Part shown: piece by piece, positions 32,826-41,447 of the stretch
How positions within the stretch are numbered: position 1 is the stretch's first letter
How the letters are laid out: every line of letters starts with the position of its first letter
Assembly: GCF_040839445.1 (NCBI RefSeq)
Contig: NZ_JBDPGJ010000005.1
Span: 1 to 64,000, forward strand
Reading direction: 5' to 3'
Source of the DNA: Aquibium pacificus
Lineage (GTDB): Bacteria; Pseudomonadota; Alphaproteobacteria; Rhizobiales; Rhizobiaceae
DNA length: 64,000 bases
Position numbers and translations under genes: made by a program
The notes under the pieces: generated by a model
Databases searched by the model: none
Told to the model about the DNA's origin: nothing
Seen by the model: only the letters and a program-made list of their open reading frames with translations

Positions 32826-34082
32826 ATGATGACGTCCCGATGGAAATGGCTGCTCGGACTGCTGACGCGGCGCCTCTGGTTCCGCGCCACGCTGATTTCC
32901 CTGCTTGCCGTGGCTTCCGCGCTGATCTCGATCGTCGTCGCCCCGTTCCTGCCGGAGGGATTGTCCGCCAAGATCGGCGCGGACGCAGTCGACAGCATTC
33001 TCACGATCATCGCTTCCAGCATGCTGGCGGTGACGACGTTCTCCCTGAGCACGACAGTGGCCGCATACAGCGCCGCCACCTCGCACGTCACGCCGCGGGC
33101 GACCAAGCTTTTGATCGAGGACGCGACGACGCAGAACGTGCTGGCGACCTTCGTCGGGTCCTTCCTGTTCAGCCTCGTGGCGATCATCACGCTCTCCATG
33201 GGTGCCTATGGTGAGCGGGGCAGGGTTGTCCTGTTCGTGGTCACCATCGCGGTCGTCCTCCTGATCGTGGTCACGCTGCTGCGTTGGATCGACTACCTGC
33301 TGCGCCTGGGACGGGTGGGCGAGACGACCGAGCAGGTGGAGAAGGCGGCCGAGCGCGCCTTCGCCTCGCGACTGGAGAATCCCTATCTGGGGGGAACGCC
33401 CCTCATGCAGCACAATTCGATCCCCGTCGGGGCGGTGCCCGTGCTGCCGGTCAATGTGGGATATGTCCAGAATGTCGATGTCGCCGCCATTTCGGCGATT
33501 GCGGAGCGATGCGAGGGCGAAGTCTTCCTGACCGCCATTCCCGGCACCCTGGTCGATTTCAACCGCCCGCTGGCATGGTGCGCATGTTTCGGGGAGGAGG
33601 TGCCGATCGAGGATCTGCAACAGGCCTTCACCGTTGCGAACGAGCGCACCTATGATCAGGACCCGCGCTTCGGGTTGAGCGTGCTTGCGGAGATCGCGTC
33701 GCGTGCCCTTTCCCCGGCGATGAACGATCCCGGCACGGCGATCGACGTGATCGGACGCTCTGTCAGGCTTCTGTCGACATGGGCTGCCGATCGCGACACG
33801 GCCGAGATACGCCATCCCCGGGTGAAGGTTCCGGAAATCAGCCCGGGCGAACTGCTCGACGACATCTATCATCCCATCGCCCGCGACGGCGCGACCATGG
33901 CGGAGGTGCACGTGCGCCTTCAGAAGGCCCTGCTCTCGCTCGCCAGAATGGGCGAGCCGCGATTCAGGACGGAAGCCGTCAGGCACTCCAGGCTGGCGAT
34001 GAAGAGAGCGGAACTCGCCATGACTTTCCAGCCGGACGTGGATCGCGTGCGGCAGGCGGCGCAACCCTTCGAGACCCTGTGA
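32826..34082 (+). CDS. DUF2254 family membrane protein
   Basis: This is a 418-residue protein with four hydrophobic segments in the first ~160 residues (WFRATLISLLAVASALISIV; SILTIIASSMLAVTTFSLS; VLATFVGSFLFSLVAIITLS; VVLFVVTIAVVLLIVV) and a long cytoplasmic C-terminal part with the DUF2254 stretch RFGLSVLAEIASRALSPAMN followed by DPGTAI. The family is widespread and uncharacterised, sometimes likened to channels. The ATG pair at 32826 follows GGAGG. It is codirectional with the PAP2 gene. Confidence 0.88.
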   Translation: MMTSRWKWLLGLLTRRLWFRATLISLLAVASALISIVVAPFLPEGLSAKIGADAVDSILTIIASSMLAVTTFSLSTTVAAYSAATSHVTPRATKLLIEDATTQNVLATFVGSFLFSLVAIITLSMGAYGERGRVVLFVVTIAVVLLIVVTLLRWIDYLLRLGRVGETTEQVEKAAERAFASRLENPYLGGTPLMQHNSIPVGAVPVLPVNVGYVQNVDVAAISAIAERCEGEVFLTAIPGTLVDFNRPLAWCACFGEEVPIEDLQQAFTVANERTYDQDPRFGLSVLAEIASRALSPAMNDPGTAIDVIGRSVRLLSTWAADRDTAEIRHPRVKVPEISPGELLDDIYHPIARDGATMAEVHVRLQKALLSLARMGEPRFRTEAVRHSRLAMKRAELAMTFQPDVDRVRQAAQPFETL

Positions 34083-34195
34083 CGGCCGGACGGCCGGAGC
34101 CGGGATCGCGCAGAAAATGCTTGCCAGGCGGGACTTCGCGGGCTCCTCTGGTGTCGTAGGCGAAAACGCGGTCCGGCACAAAGAGGGATCGTCGA

Positions 34196-35449
34196 GTGCA
34201 GGATCTTTCTCTTCGGGAAGTGAACGACTGGGTCACGCAGGCCGGCCTGAACGGAACGAGCGAACCTGAGCTCCTTGCCGGGTTCTGCCAGCGTCTCGGC
34301 GCCGCCGGCGTGCCCGTCGCGCGGGCGAACGTCGCGATGGAAACGCTTCACCCTGTGCACGAGGGCCGGCTGTTCTTCTGGGATCCCGAGGCACCGGCGG
34401 GCGGCGAGGTGATCGAGGTCAGCCACGTCGAAGACAGGGGAGCGCTTCACGGGCAATGGCTGCGCAGCCCGTTCCATCATTTGCACGTGTCCGGCGAGAG
34501 GATGCTGCGCAGGCGCCTTTCCCCTGCCGGTCCCGAAGATTTCGACGTGCTGGCCGATCTGCGCGGGGAAGGGTATACCGACTATCTGGTCCAGTTGCAG
34601 CGGTTCGCGCCGGCCGGTGCCATCGGCGAAATGGACTGCGTCAACGCGTCCTGGGCGACGCGAAGCCCCACCGGCTTTTCCGACCGCGACATCGAAGCGC
34701 TGACCGCGCTTTTTCCCGGCTTCGCGCTCGCGTTGAAGTCCGTCTCGCTCCAGCGGATCGCGGCGACGCTGCTCGAAACCTATCTCGGCCGCGACGCGGG
34801 CCGGCGCGTGCTTCAGGGGCGCATCGAGCGCGGCGAGACCGAGCACGTGCGGGCGGTCATCTGGTTCAGCGATCTGCGCAGTTTCACGCGCCTCACCGAT
34901 ACGGCGCCGCCGGATCACATCATCCCCTTCCTCAACGGCTATGCCGAGGCGGTCATCTCCTCGATCCACGAGGCGGGCGGCGATGTATTGAAGCTCATCG
35001 GCGACGGAACCCTGGCGATCTTCGATGCCCGGGACGAGGCCGCCGCCTGCCGCCGCGCGCTCGACGCCGTCTCGCGCGCGCGCCGACGCGTGGCGGAACT
35101 TAATCGAACCAGGCGATCCGATGGGCTCTTCGCCACCGAAGCCTATGTCGGATTGCATCTCGGCGAAGTCTTCTACGGCAACATCGGCAGCACCGACCGT
35201 CTCGACTTCACCGTGATTGGACCGGCCGTCAACATGGCCAGCCGGATATCGGCGATGTGCCGTTCGGCCGAACGGGACGTGCTCATCTCCGCCGATTTCG
35301 TCCGGCATCTCGCCGACCTGCCACCGGAGGTGGTTTCGGTCGGCCGCTATGCCTTGCGTGGCTTCGACAGGCCGCAGGAACTTTTCACGATCGTTCCGGA
35401 GGAGCCGATTGAATCGAATTCGTCGCTTCCGTCCGCTCTTCCCGCCTGA
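34196..35449 (+). CDS. Class III adenylate/guanylate cyclase
   Basis: This is a 417-residue soluble cyclase. The C-terminal catalytic domain (about 220-395) has the metal aspartates in IWFSDLRSFT and LKLIGDGTLAIF and the transition-state region NIGSTDRLDFTVIGPAVNMASRI. This set resembles other rhizobial CyaA-like enzymes making cAMP. The N-terminal ~200 residues form a GAF-like but unassigned sensory domain. It starts at GTG (34196) behind an AGAGGG site. It is separate from the trp operon that begins 50 bp after its stop. Confidence 0.88.
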   Translation: MQDLSLREVNDWVTQAGLNGTSEPELLAGFCQRLGAAGVPVARANVAMETLHPVHEGRLFFWDPEAPAGGEVIEVSHVEDRGALHGQWLRSPFHHLHVSGERMLRRRLSPAGPEDFDVLADLRGEGYTDYLVQLQRFAPAGAIGEMDCVNASWATRSPTGFSDRDIEALTALFPGFALALKSVSLQRIAATLLETYLGRDAGRRVLQGRIERGETEHVRAVIWFSDLRSFTRLTDTAPPDHIIPFLNGYAEAVISSIHEAGGDVLKLIGDGTLAIFDARDEAAACRRALDAVSRARRRVAELNRTRRSDGLFATEAYVGLHLGEVFYGNIGSTDRLDFTVIGPAVNMASRISAMCRSAERDVLISADFVRHLADLPPEVVSVGRYALRGFDRPQELFTIVPEEPIESNSSLPSALPA

Positions 35450-35503
35450 CGCTGCGCACGAAGCGGCTTGCCGAACCGCACGTTCGCCGCTATGGAATCT
35501 GGC

Positions 35504-35548
35504 ATGACGAAAATGTCGATCGCACAGGCTTGGTGGTGGGGCTGCTGA
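35504..35548 (+). CDS. trpL: trp operon leader peptide
   Basis: The 14-residue peptide MTKMSIAQAWWWGC has three consecutive Trp codons at 35531-35539. Slow reading of these under Trp shortage stalls the ribosome and allows the antiterminator to form. It resembles the rhizobial leader peptide upstream of trpE(G), which also carries WWW. It is far too short for routine gene calling, but its position and codons make it convincing. Confidence 0.9.
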   Translation: MTKMSIAQAWWWGC

Positions 35549-35549
35549 C

Positions 35550-35620
35550 AGCGGCCTGATCGCGCGTGCGTTCAATTCAGATGATGGCCGCTTCGGATGT
35601 TCCGGGCGGCCTTTGTTTTT
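35550..35620 (+). promoter_or_regulatory. Tryptophan attenuator (antiterminator and terminator)
   Basis: The terminator is the stem ggccgc (35586-35591) with gcggcc (35606-35611) followed by tttgttttt (35612-35620). Upstream, agcggcc (35550-35556), just after the leader stop codon, is complementary to ggccgct (35586-35592) and would form the competing antiterminator. Together with the WWW leader peptide this is classical translation-mediated attenuation of trpE(G). Confidence 0.88.
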
Positions 35621-35666
35621 CAATGAGGCTCCCGGCGCTTCCGCCAGACAGGGAACGGAGACGGAA

Positions 35667-37862
35667 ATGACGGTGGAAGTGCTTGAGAACGGCGCGGAGC
35701 GATTTGTCACCGCGGGCGGGATATCGATCACGCGCGAGCGCCACGAAACCGCCTATGACGGCGCGATCGAGACCTATGTCGACGGGCTGAATACGCGGCG
35801 CGGCGCGGTCTTCTCCTCGAACTACGAATATCCCGGCCGCTACACGCGCTGGGATACCGCCATCATCGACCCGCCGGTCGTCATCTCCTCGCGCGGCCGC
35901 GCCATGCGCATCGAGGCGCTGAACCGGCGCGGCGAGGCGATCCTGCCGGCGATCGGAGAAGCGATTTCGCCGCTCTCCGAGATCACTGTGACCGAGCGGA
36001 GCGAGCGCCTGATCGCGCTTGACATCGCCGCGCCGGGACGGGTCTTCGCCGAGGAGGAACGCTCGCGCGTGCCGTCGGTCTTCACGGTGCTGCGGGCGAT
36101 CGTGGCGCTCTTCCGCACGGAGGCCGACCCGAGCCTCGGCCTCTACGGCGCCTTCGGCTACGATCTGGCGTTCCAGTTCGATCCCGTGGAGTACAGGCTG
36201 GAGCGCAAGGAGAGCCAGCGCGATCTCGTGCTCTTCCTGCCCGACGAGGTTCTGGTGGTCGACCACCATGCGGCGAAGGCTTGGCACGACCGCTACGACT
36301 ATGCCGGCAAAGGCTGGACCACCGAAAGCCTTCCGCGCGAGGCCGTGGAAGAGCCGTTCAGGCCGTCCGACCGCATCCCGCCACGCGGCGACCACGAGCC
36401 GGGCGAATACGCCAGGCTCGTGCGCAAGGCGATGGAGAGCTTTCGCAAGGGCGACCTCTTCGAAGTCGTGCCCGGCCAGAAGTTCTACGAACGCTGCGAG
36501 ACCCAGCCGTCCGAGATCGCGCGTCGGCTGAAGACGATCAATCCCTCGCCTTATTCCTTCTTCATCAATCTGGGGCAGGGCGAGTACCTCATCGGAGCGT
36601 CGCCCGAAATGTTCGTGCGCGTTTCGGGGCGCCGGGTCGAAACCTGCCCGATCTCGGGCACGATCAAGCGCGGCGAGGATGCGATCTCGGATTCCGAGCA
36701 GATCCTGAAGCTCCTGAACTCCAAGAAGGACGAGTCCGAACTCACCATGTGCTCGGACGTCGACCGCAACGACAAGAGCCGCGTCTGCGAGCCGGGTTCG
36801 GTGCGGGTGATCGGCCGCCGCCAGATCGAGATGTATTCGCGGCTGATCCACACGGTCGACCACATCGAGGGGCGCCTGCGCGAGGGCATGGACGCCTTCG
36901 ACGCGTTCCTCTCGCACGCCTGGGCCGTGACCGTGACCGGCGCGCCCAAACTCTGGGCGATGCGCTTCATCGAGCAGAACGAGAAGAGCCAGCGCTGCTG
37001 GTATGGCGGCGCGATCGGCATGGTCCATTTCAATGGCGACATGAACACCGGCCTGACGCTGCGCACCATCCGTATCGAGGACGGCATAGCCGAGGTGCGG
37101 GCCGGCGCGACCCTGCTTTACGATTCGGTGCCGGACGAGGAGGAGGCCGAGACCGAACTCAAGGCTTCCGCCATGCTTGCCGCCGTCCGGGAAGCCGGGT
37201 CCAGCAATGCGCCGAGCTCCGAGCGCCAGTCCGCGCGGGTGGGCGAGGGCGTCTCGATCCTGCTGGTCGACCACGAGGACAGCTTCGTCCACACGCTCGC
37301 CAACTACTTTCGCCAGACCGGCGCGCACGTGACCACCGTGCGCACGCCCGTAACCGACGAGGTCTTCGACCGCGTGCAGCCGGACCTCGTCGTGCTGTCG
37401 CCCGGCCCCGGTTCCCCGAAGGACTTCGACTGCGCGGCCACGATCGCCAAGGCGCGAGCCCGCGACCTGCCGCTGTTCGGCGTCTGCCTGGGGCTGCAGG
37501 CGCTGACGGAAGCCTATGGCGGGGAACTCCGCCAGCTCCACATCCCCATGCACGGCAAGCCCTCGCGCATCCGCGTGACGAAGCCCGGCATCGTCTTTTC
37601 CGGCCTGCCGAAGCATGTGACCGTCGGCCGCTATCATTCGCTCTTCGCCGATCCGGTGCGGTTCCCGTCAGACTTCGACGTGACCGCCGAGACGGAGGAT
37701 GGCGTCGTGATGGCGATCGAACACAGGCGCGAGCCGGTGGCCGCGGTGCAGTTCCATCCCGAGTCCATCATGTCGCTCGGCCAGAACGCCGGCATGCGCA
37801 TGATCGAGAACGTCGTCGCCCACCTGCCGCGCAAGGCGAAAGTGAAGGTGAAGGCGGCGTGA
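35667..37862 (+). CDS. trpE(G): Fused anthranilate synthase TrpE(G)
   Basis: This 731-residue bifunctional enzyme makes anthranilate from chorismate and glutamine, the first step of tryptophan synthesis. The TrpE part (1-~520) holds CPISGTIKRG and LTMCSDVDRNDKSRVCEPGS. The glutamine amidotransferase TrpG part (~540-731) holds LLVDHEDSFVHTLANY, LSPGPGSPKDF, catalytic Cys in FGVCLGLQAL and AVQFHPESIMS. The fusion and its length (about 729) are typical of Rhizobiales. The start MTVEVLENGAERF (35667) is preferred over the in-frame start at 35613. It is controlled by the leader attenuator. Confidence 0.97.
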   Translation: MTVEVLENGAERFVTAGGISITRERHETAYDGAIETYVDGLNTRRGAVFSSNYEYPGRYTRWDTAIIDPPVVISSRGRAMRIEALNRRGEAILPAIGEAISPLSEITVTERSERLIALDIAAPGRVFAEEERSRVPSVFTVLRAIVALFRTEADPSLGLYGAFGYDLAFQFDPVEYRLERKESQRDLVLFLPDEVLVVDHHAAKAWHDRYDYAGKGWTTESLPREAVEEPFRPSDRIPPRGDHEPGEYARLVRKAMESFRKGDLFEVVPGQKFYERCETQPSEIARRLKTINPSPYSFFINLGQGEYLIGASPEMFVRVSGRRVETCPISGTIKRGEDAISDSEQILKLLNSKKDESELTMCSDVDRNDKSRVCEPGSVRVIGRRQIEMYSRLIHTVDHIEGRLREGMDAFDAFLSHAWAVTVTGAPKLWAMRFIEQNEKSQRCWYGGAIGMVHFNGDMNTGLTLRTIRIEDGIAEVRAGATLLYDSVPDEEEAETELKASAMLAAVREAGSSNAPSSERQSARVGEGVSILLVDHEDSFVHTLANYFRQTGAHVTTVRTPVTDEVFDRVQPDLVVLSPGPGSPKDFDCAATIAKARARDLPLFGVCLGLQALTEAYGGELRQLHIPMHGKPSRIRVTKPGIVFSGLPKHVTVGRYHSLFADPVRFPSDFDVTAETEDGVVMAIEHRREPVAAVQFHPESIMSLGQNAGMRMIENVVAHLPRKAKVKVKAA

Positions 37863-37899
37863 CGTTTCGGGCTTTCATAGGCTCCGCTTCGCTGGGAGG

Positions 37900-38814
37900 A
37901 TGAGAGTGCCTGCCAAGAAGCAGATCCAGCGGCTGGCCTTCTACTCCATCTTCGTGGCGCTCGGCGTCATGGGGCTGAAGTTCGTCGCTTGGTGGGTCAC
38001 CGGCTCGGTGGCGCTCTACTCCGACGCGCTGGAATCGATCGTCAACGTGATTGCGGCGAGCGCCGCCTTCTGGGCGATCCGCGTCAGCCACAAGCCGGCC
38101 GATGCCGACCATCCGCATGGTCACCATAAGGCGGAGTATTTTTCGGCCGTCCTGGAAGGCGTGCTCATCGTCCTTGCGGCGCTCCTCATCATCGCCGAGG
38201 CCTGGAGCGCCTTGCTGTCGCCGCGCCTGTTCGACGAGCCGGCCCTTGGCCTCGGCATCAACGCGGCGGCCGCGATCGTCAACGCGGTCTGGGCTTACAT
38301 ACTCATCCGGGCGGGTAGGGCGGAACGATCCCCGGCGCTGGTAGCCGACGGTCGCCACATCATGACCGATGTCGTGACCTCGGCCGGCGTGATCGTCGGT
38401 CTGCTTGCGGCCCTGGCGACCGGATGGGCGGTGCTCGATCCGCTCCTCGCGGTCGTGGTCGCCCTGAACATCTTGTGGCAGGGATGGAAGGTCATCGCCC
38501 AGTCCGTGCAGGGCCTGATGGACGTCGCCGCGGACAGCGAGGACACGCAGAAGATCCGCGACATCATCTCGACCAATTCCAAGGGCGCGCTCGAGGTGCA
38601 CGATCTCAAGACGCGGATTGCCGGACGTGCGACCTTCATCGAGTTCCACCTCGTCGTCGACAGCGGGATGACCGTCGGCGAGAGCCACCGCATCTGCGAC
38701 CGTGTCGAGGAAGCGCTGAAGGCGGAGATCCCGTCCGTTCGCGTCATCATCCACGTCGAGCCGGACGACGAGGCCAAGCTGCCGCCAGGCACCACGGCGG
38801 TGCCCTTCGCCTGA
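37900..38814 (+). CDS. Cation diffusion facilitator (zinc/iron-type efflux)
   Basis: This 304-residue inner-membrane CDF exporter has six membrane helices in residues ~10-205 and a cytoplasmic metal-binding C-terminal domain (~215-295). Transport-site residues are SDALESIVN (helix 2 Asp) and ADGRHIMTDVVTS (helix 5 His and Asp). The loop HPHGHHKAEYF adds metal ligands. Such proteins export Zn(II), Fe(II) or related ions by proton antiport; the DxxxN/HxxxD pattern does not settle which ion. It starts 38 bp after trpE(G), perhaps as a separate unit. Confidence 0.92.
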   Translation: MRVPAKKQIQRLAFYSIFVALGVMGLKFVAWWVTGSVALYSDALESIVNVIAASAAFWAIRVSHKPADADHPHGHHKAEYFSAVLEGVLIVLAALLIIAEAWSALLSPRLFDEPALGLGINAAAAIVNAVWAYILIRAGRAERSPALVADGRHIMTDVVTSAGVIVGLLAALATGWAVLDPLLAVVVALNILWQGWKVIAQSVQGLMDVAADSEDTQKIRDIISTNSKGALEVHDLKTRIAGRATFIEFHLVVDSGMTVGESHRICDRVEEALKAEIPSVRVIIHVEPDDEAKLPPGTTAVPFA

Positions 38815-38892
38815 GCGCCCGAGCCAGCCTCCTTCACATTCCCTTGCGCCACCGCGTCGCGTCTTCGAGTCCCCTTGACCTTCCGGACAAAT

Positions 38893-38907
38893 GTTCCTCA
38901 TTTGTTC
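38893..38907 (+). promoter_or_regulatory. LexA (SOS) box at the zinc-ribbon gene
   Basis: GTTC-N7-GTTC matches the alphaproteobacterial LexA operator (GTTC at 38893-38896 and 38904-38907). A TTGACC hexamer lies at 38875-38880, so the box would cover the -10 region, and the first sensible ATG is only five bases further (38912). Confidence 0.65.
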
Positions 38908-38911
38908 TATC

Positions 38912-39172
38912 ATGACCCGAACGATCGACACCATCGGCCGCGCCGCCCGCCACGACATGCTGATCCGCATCGAATGCGGCCATTGCCGCCATGTCGGCCA
39001 CCACCGCGCGCACGAGGTGGCCAAGGTGGTGGGCATGGGCCGCTCGATCGAATCGATCCGCTTCGTGTGCTCCCGCTGCAAGACGCCCGCCCGCAAGGCG
39101 GTCCCAATCGAGTTCGACCGCGACCGCCCGCCCAAGGTGATCGTCTGGGTTCCGATGGAGCTGAAGCGGTAA
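38912..39172 (+). CDS. Small zinc-ribbon-like protein, predicted SOS-regulated
   Basis: This 86-residue protein has two CxxC pairs, ECGHCRHVGHH and VCSRCKTPA, spaced as in a zinc ribbon, with basic residues (GMGRSIESIRFVC) suited to nucleic acid contact. The start at MTRTIDTIGRAARHD (38912) is chosen because the next upstream ATG, 38891, lies before the LexA box and would make the operator coding. The 5' leader would be very short. Its function is unknown, and the SOS link comes only from the operator. Confidence 0.7.
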   Translation: MTRTIDTIGRAARHDMLIRIECGHCRHVGHHRAHEVAKVVGMGRSIESIRFVCSRCKTPARKAVPIEFDRDRPPKVIVWVPMELKR

Positions 39173-39228
39173 GGGGCGGGAAGTGCGACAATCGCGAGGC
39201 GCCCCTTCGCCCTGCGCATGATCTCGCC

Positions 39229-39281
39229 AGGCGCCCCCCTCTGTCGGCTTTGCCGACATCTCCCCCACGAGGGGGGAGATC
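39229..39281 (+). repeat. Palindromic intergenic repeat, left inverted unit
   Basis: The ~53-bp unit aggcgcccccctctgtcgg...ctcccccacgaggggggagatc is nearly identical, inverted, to 39345-39394. The units lie in a 266-bp gene-free gap between the zinc-ribbon gene and purU, with outer arms cgcgaggcgcccc (39193-39205) and ggggcgcctcgcg (39386-39398) as a second layer of symmetry. Confidence 0.85.
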
Positions 39282-39344
39282 AGCAGCGTCGCCATCGCCG
39301 CGTCTCCTTCGATTTCGAAGGTTGGCGAGATCTAAATGAAGGCC

Positions 39345-39394
39345 GATCTCCCCCCTCGTGGGGGAGATGCCCGACAGGGCAGAGGGGGGCGCCT
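39345..39394 (-). repeat. Palindromic intergenic repeat, right inverted unit
   Basis: Reverse copy of the left unit (39229-39281): ctcccccctcgtgggggag hairpin core followed by ggcagaggggggcgcct. It ends about 45 bp before the stop codon of purU and may act as a terminator for purU or for the zinc-ribbon gene. Confidence 0.85.
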
Positions 39395-39438
39395 CGCGAG
39401 ATGCTTTCGCAGCAAGCGCTCCGAAAGCCGCGCCCAGC

Positions 39439-40302
39439 CTACTCCGGAAATACGATCGTCCGCATGCCGTTCAACAGCACCCGGTCCTCCAGATGCGCCC
39501 GCACCGCACGCGCAAGCACGCGCCGCTCGATGTCGCGGCCCTTGCGTACGAACTCGGCGGCGCTGTCGCGATGGCTGACGCGTTCGGTGTCCTGCTCGAT
39601 GATCGGCCCCTCGTCGAGATCGCTGGTAACGTAGTGGGCGGTGGCGCCGATGAGCTTCACGCCGCGCTCGTAGGCCTGGTGGTAGGGCTTCGCGCCCTTG
39701 AAGCCGGGCAGGAAGGAATGGTGGATGTTGATGCAGCGACCCGAAAGCCGCGACGACATCTCCTCCGACAGGATCTGCATGTAGCGGGCGAGCACGACCA
39801 GATCGACCTTCTCGTCCGCGATGAGCCGCGACAGCTTCTCCTCCTGCTGGGCCTTGGTCGCCTTCGTCACCGGCAGGTGGTGGAAGGGGATGTCGCCGAA
39901 GGAGAGGTTCGGATAGGTCTCGCGCGGATAGTTCGAGACGATGCCGGCGACGTCCATGTTGAGCTCGCCCATCCGCCAGCGGTAGAGGATGTCCGCCAGG
40001 CAGTGGTCGAACCGCGAGGCCATCAGGAGCACGCGGCGCCGCGCGTTCTGGGCCCGCAGCGACCATGTCATGCCGAAGCGCTCCATGATCGGCGAGAGCA
40101 GGCCGCGTACCTGGTCGTCCGTCAGCGGCGCTTCGGCGGCGCCGAAGACCACGCGCGAGAAGAACTGCCCGCTGTCGGGATCGTCGAACTGCTGCAGGTC
40201 GGCGATGTTGCCGCCCGCTTCGAAGATGACCTTCGACACCGCGGCGACGATGCCGGGGCGGTTTGCGCAGTAGGCGGTGAGAACGAAGGAATTTTCGGTC
40301 AA
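39439..40302 (-). CDS. purU: Formyltetrahydrofolate deformylase
   Basis: PurU hydrolyses 10-formyl-THF to formate and THF. The 287-residue protein has an N-terminal ACT regulatory domain (about 5-85, TAYCANRPGIVAAVSKVI) and a C-terminal formyltransferase-fold domain with NIHHSFLPGFKGAKPYHQAY and the GATAHYVTSDLDEGPIIEQD active-site stretch, including the catalytic His and Asp. It begins at TTG (40302) behind GGAG. In this neighbourhood it would close the THF cycle that takes methyl groups from the LigM-like demethylase to formate. Confidence 0.95.
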   Translation of the reverse strand: MTENSFVLTAYCANRPGIVAAVSKVIFEAGGNIADLQQFDDPDSGQFFSRVVFGAAEAPLTDDQVRGLLSPIMERFGMTWSLRAQNARRRVLLMASRFDHCLADILYRWRMGELNMDVAGIVSNYPRETYPNLSFGDIPFHHLPVTKATKAQQEEKLSRLIADEKVDLVVLARYMQILSEEMSSRLSGRCINIHHSFLPGFKGAKPYHQAYERGVKLIGATAHYVTSDLDEGPIIEQDTERVSHRDSAAEFVRKGRDIERRVLARAVRAHLEDRVLLNGMRTIVFPE

Positions 40303-40370
40303 GTCTGTCTCCAGTTCCGGTGTGGGGGCGGGGGGAAAGGACGGATCGCTCCGCCGGGCGCGGTTGCGGA

Positions 40371-41327
40371 TCAGGTTCCGATCGCAGGCCCGAAGCGGTC
40401 GAGAACGAAAGCCAGCACGGCCGCGGTCGTGACGAGGCATAACACGGTCGCTATGATGAGGGCGGCGGCCGCGGTGTTTTCCATTCCGGCCCGGCGGGCG
40501 AAGATCGGATAAATCGTCAGCATCGAGACGCTGGAAAACAGGATGCCCGTGGCGGCGAGTTCGGGCGGCACGCCGGGGACCAGCAGGAACGCGCCCGTCA
40601 CCGCCAGCGGATGCAGGACGAGCTTGCCGAGCACGATCGGCGCGATCTCCATCCCGAGATCGCCGCGCCGCAGCGCCGCGATCGTGCCGCCGACGACGAA
40701 CAGCGCGACCGGCGCGGACGCCTGGCCGAGCAGATCGATGCTCGAGGCGAGCGGAGCGGGAAACCGCACACCGAGGAAAGAGAGCGCCGCGCCTGCGATG
40801 ATCGCGATGACGAACGGCATGCGCAACAGCCGCATCGCCGTTTCGCCCAGCATCCTGCGAAGCGAAGCGCCGTTGCTCGTCCCCATCTCCGCCAGGGCCA
40901 GCCCGAGCGGGATGATCAGCATGTTCTCGACGATCATCGTCATCGGCATGGCGATCGTGGCCGGCGCGCCAAGCACCAGTGCCGCGATGGGAAATCCGAT
41001 GAAGCCGGTGTTCGATCCCGCCGCGCCCAGCGCTCCCATTCCGGCACGTTCCAGCGGCCGTCCGAGCCCGAAGCGGATGAACAGGAACACGACGGCGAAG
41101 GCTGCGAGCGAGCCGAGCGCATAGGCGGCGAGATAGCCCGGGCTGATCGAGTGGCCCAGATCCTGGTGCGCCAGTGCCGACAGGATCACCGCCGGCAGCG
41201 CGAAGTTGATGACGAACCCGCCCAGCCCTTCGATCTGCGCCTGCGAGGCCAGCCCGCTGCGCACCGCCACGAGGCCCAGCCCGATCAGGAACAGGATCGG
41301 GAACATCAGCGAGAAGATCTGGAGCAT
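40371..41327 (-). CDS. AEC-family (auxin efflux carrier-like) transporter
   Basis: This is a 318-residue inner-membrane transporter with about ten helices in two five-helix halves, as in the AEC (malonate/auxin efflux) family. The conserved crossover NTGFIGFPIAALVLG and the SSVSMLTIYPIFAR end are typical. The substrate cannot be read from sequence. The position between the demethylase and purU suggests transport of an organic acid or aromatic substrate of that pathway, as an inference. A strong hairpin (41401-41430) lies between it and the demethylase gene, so it may be separately transcribed. Confidence 0.85.
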   Translation of the reverse strand: MLQIFSLMFPILFLIGLGLVAVRSGLASQAQIEGLGGFVINFALPAVILSALAHQDLGHSISPGYLAAYALGSLAAFAVVFLFIRFGLGRPLERAGMGALGAAGSNTGFIGFPIAALVLGAPATIAMPMTMIVENMLIIPLGLALAEMGTSNGASLRRMLGETAMRLLRMPFVIAIIAGAALSFLGVRFPAPLASSIDLLGQASAPVALFVVGGTIAALRRGDLGMEIAPIVLGKLVLHPLAVTGAFLLVPGVPPELAATGILFSSVSMLTIYPIFARRAGMENTAAAALIIATVLCLVTTAAVLAFVLDRFGPAIGT

Positions 41328-41400
41328 GCGGGCGAATTCGTCTCCTTGACCGGTGGAAACCCGGCGGGGAATTGTCGCGGCGGAACGCCGGGGGAAATAT

Positions 41401-41430
41401 GGAAAGGGGAGGCGTCGGCCTCCCCTTTCC
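41401..41430 (-). terminator. Strong hairpin after the demethylase gene
   Basis: A perfect 13-bp stem, ggaaaggggaggc with gcctcccctttcc around GTCG, lies 18 bp past the demethylase stop codon. It probably terminates or attenuates transcription before the AEC transporter gene. The following minus-strand sequence atatttccc is only mildly T-rich. Confidence 0.65.
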
Positions 41431-41447
41431 CTGTCTCTGCGACCGTA

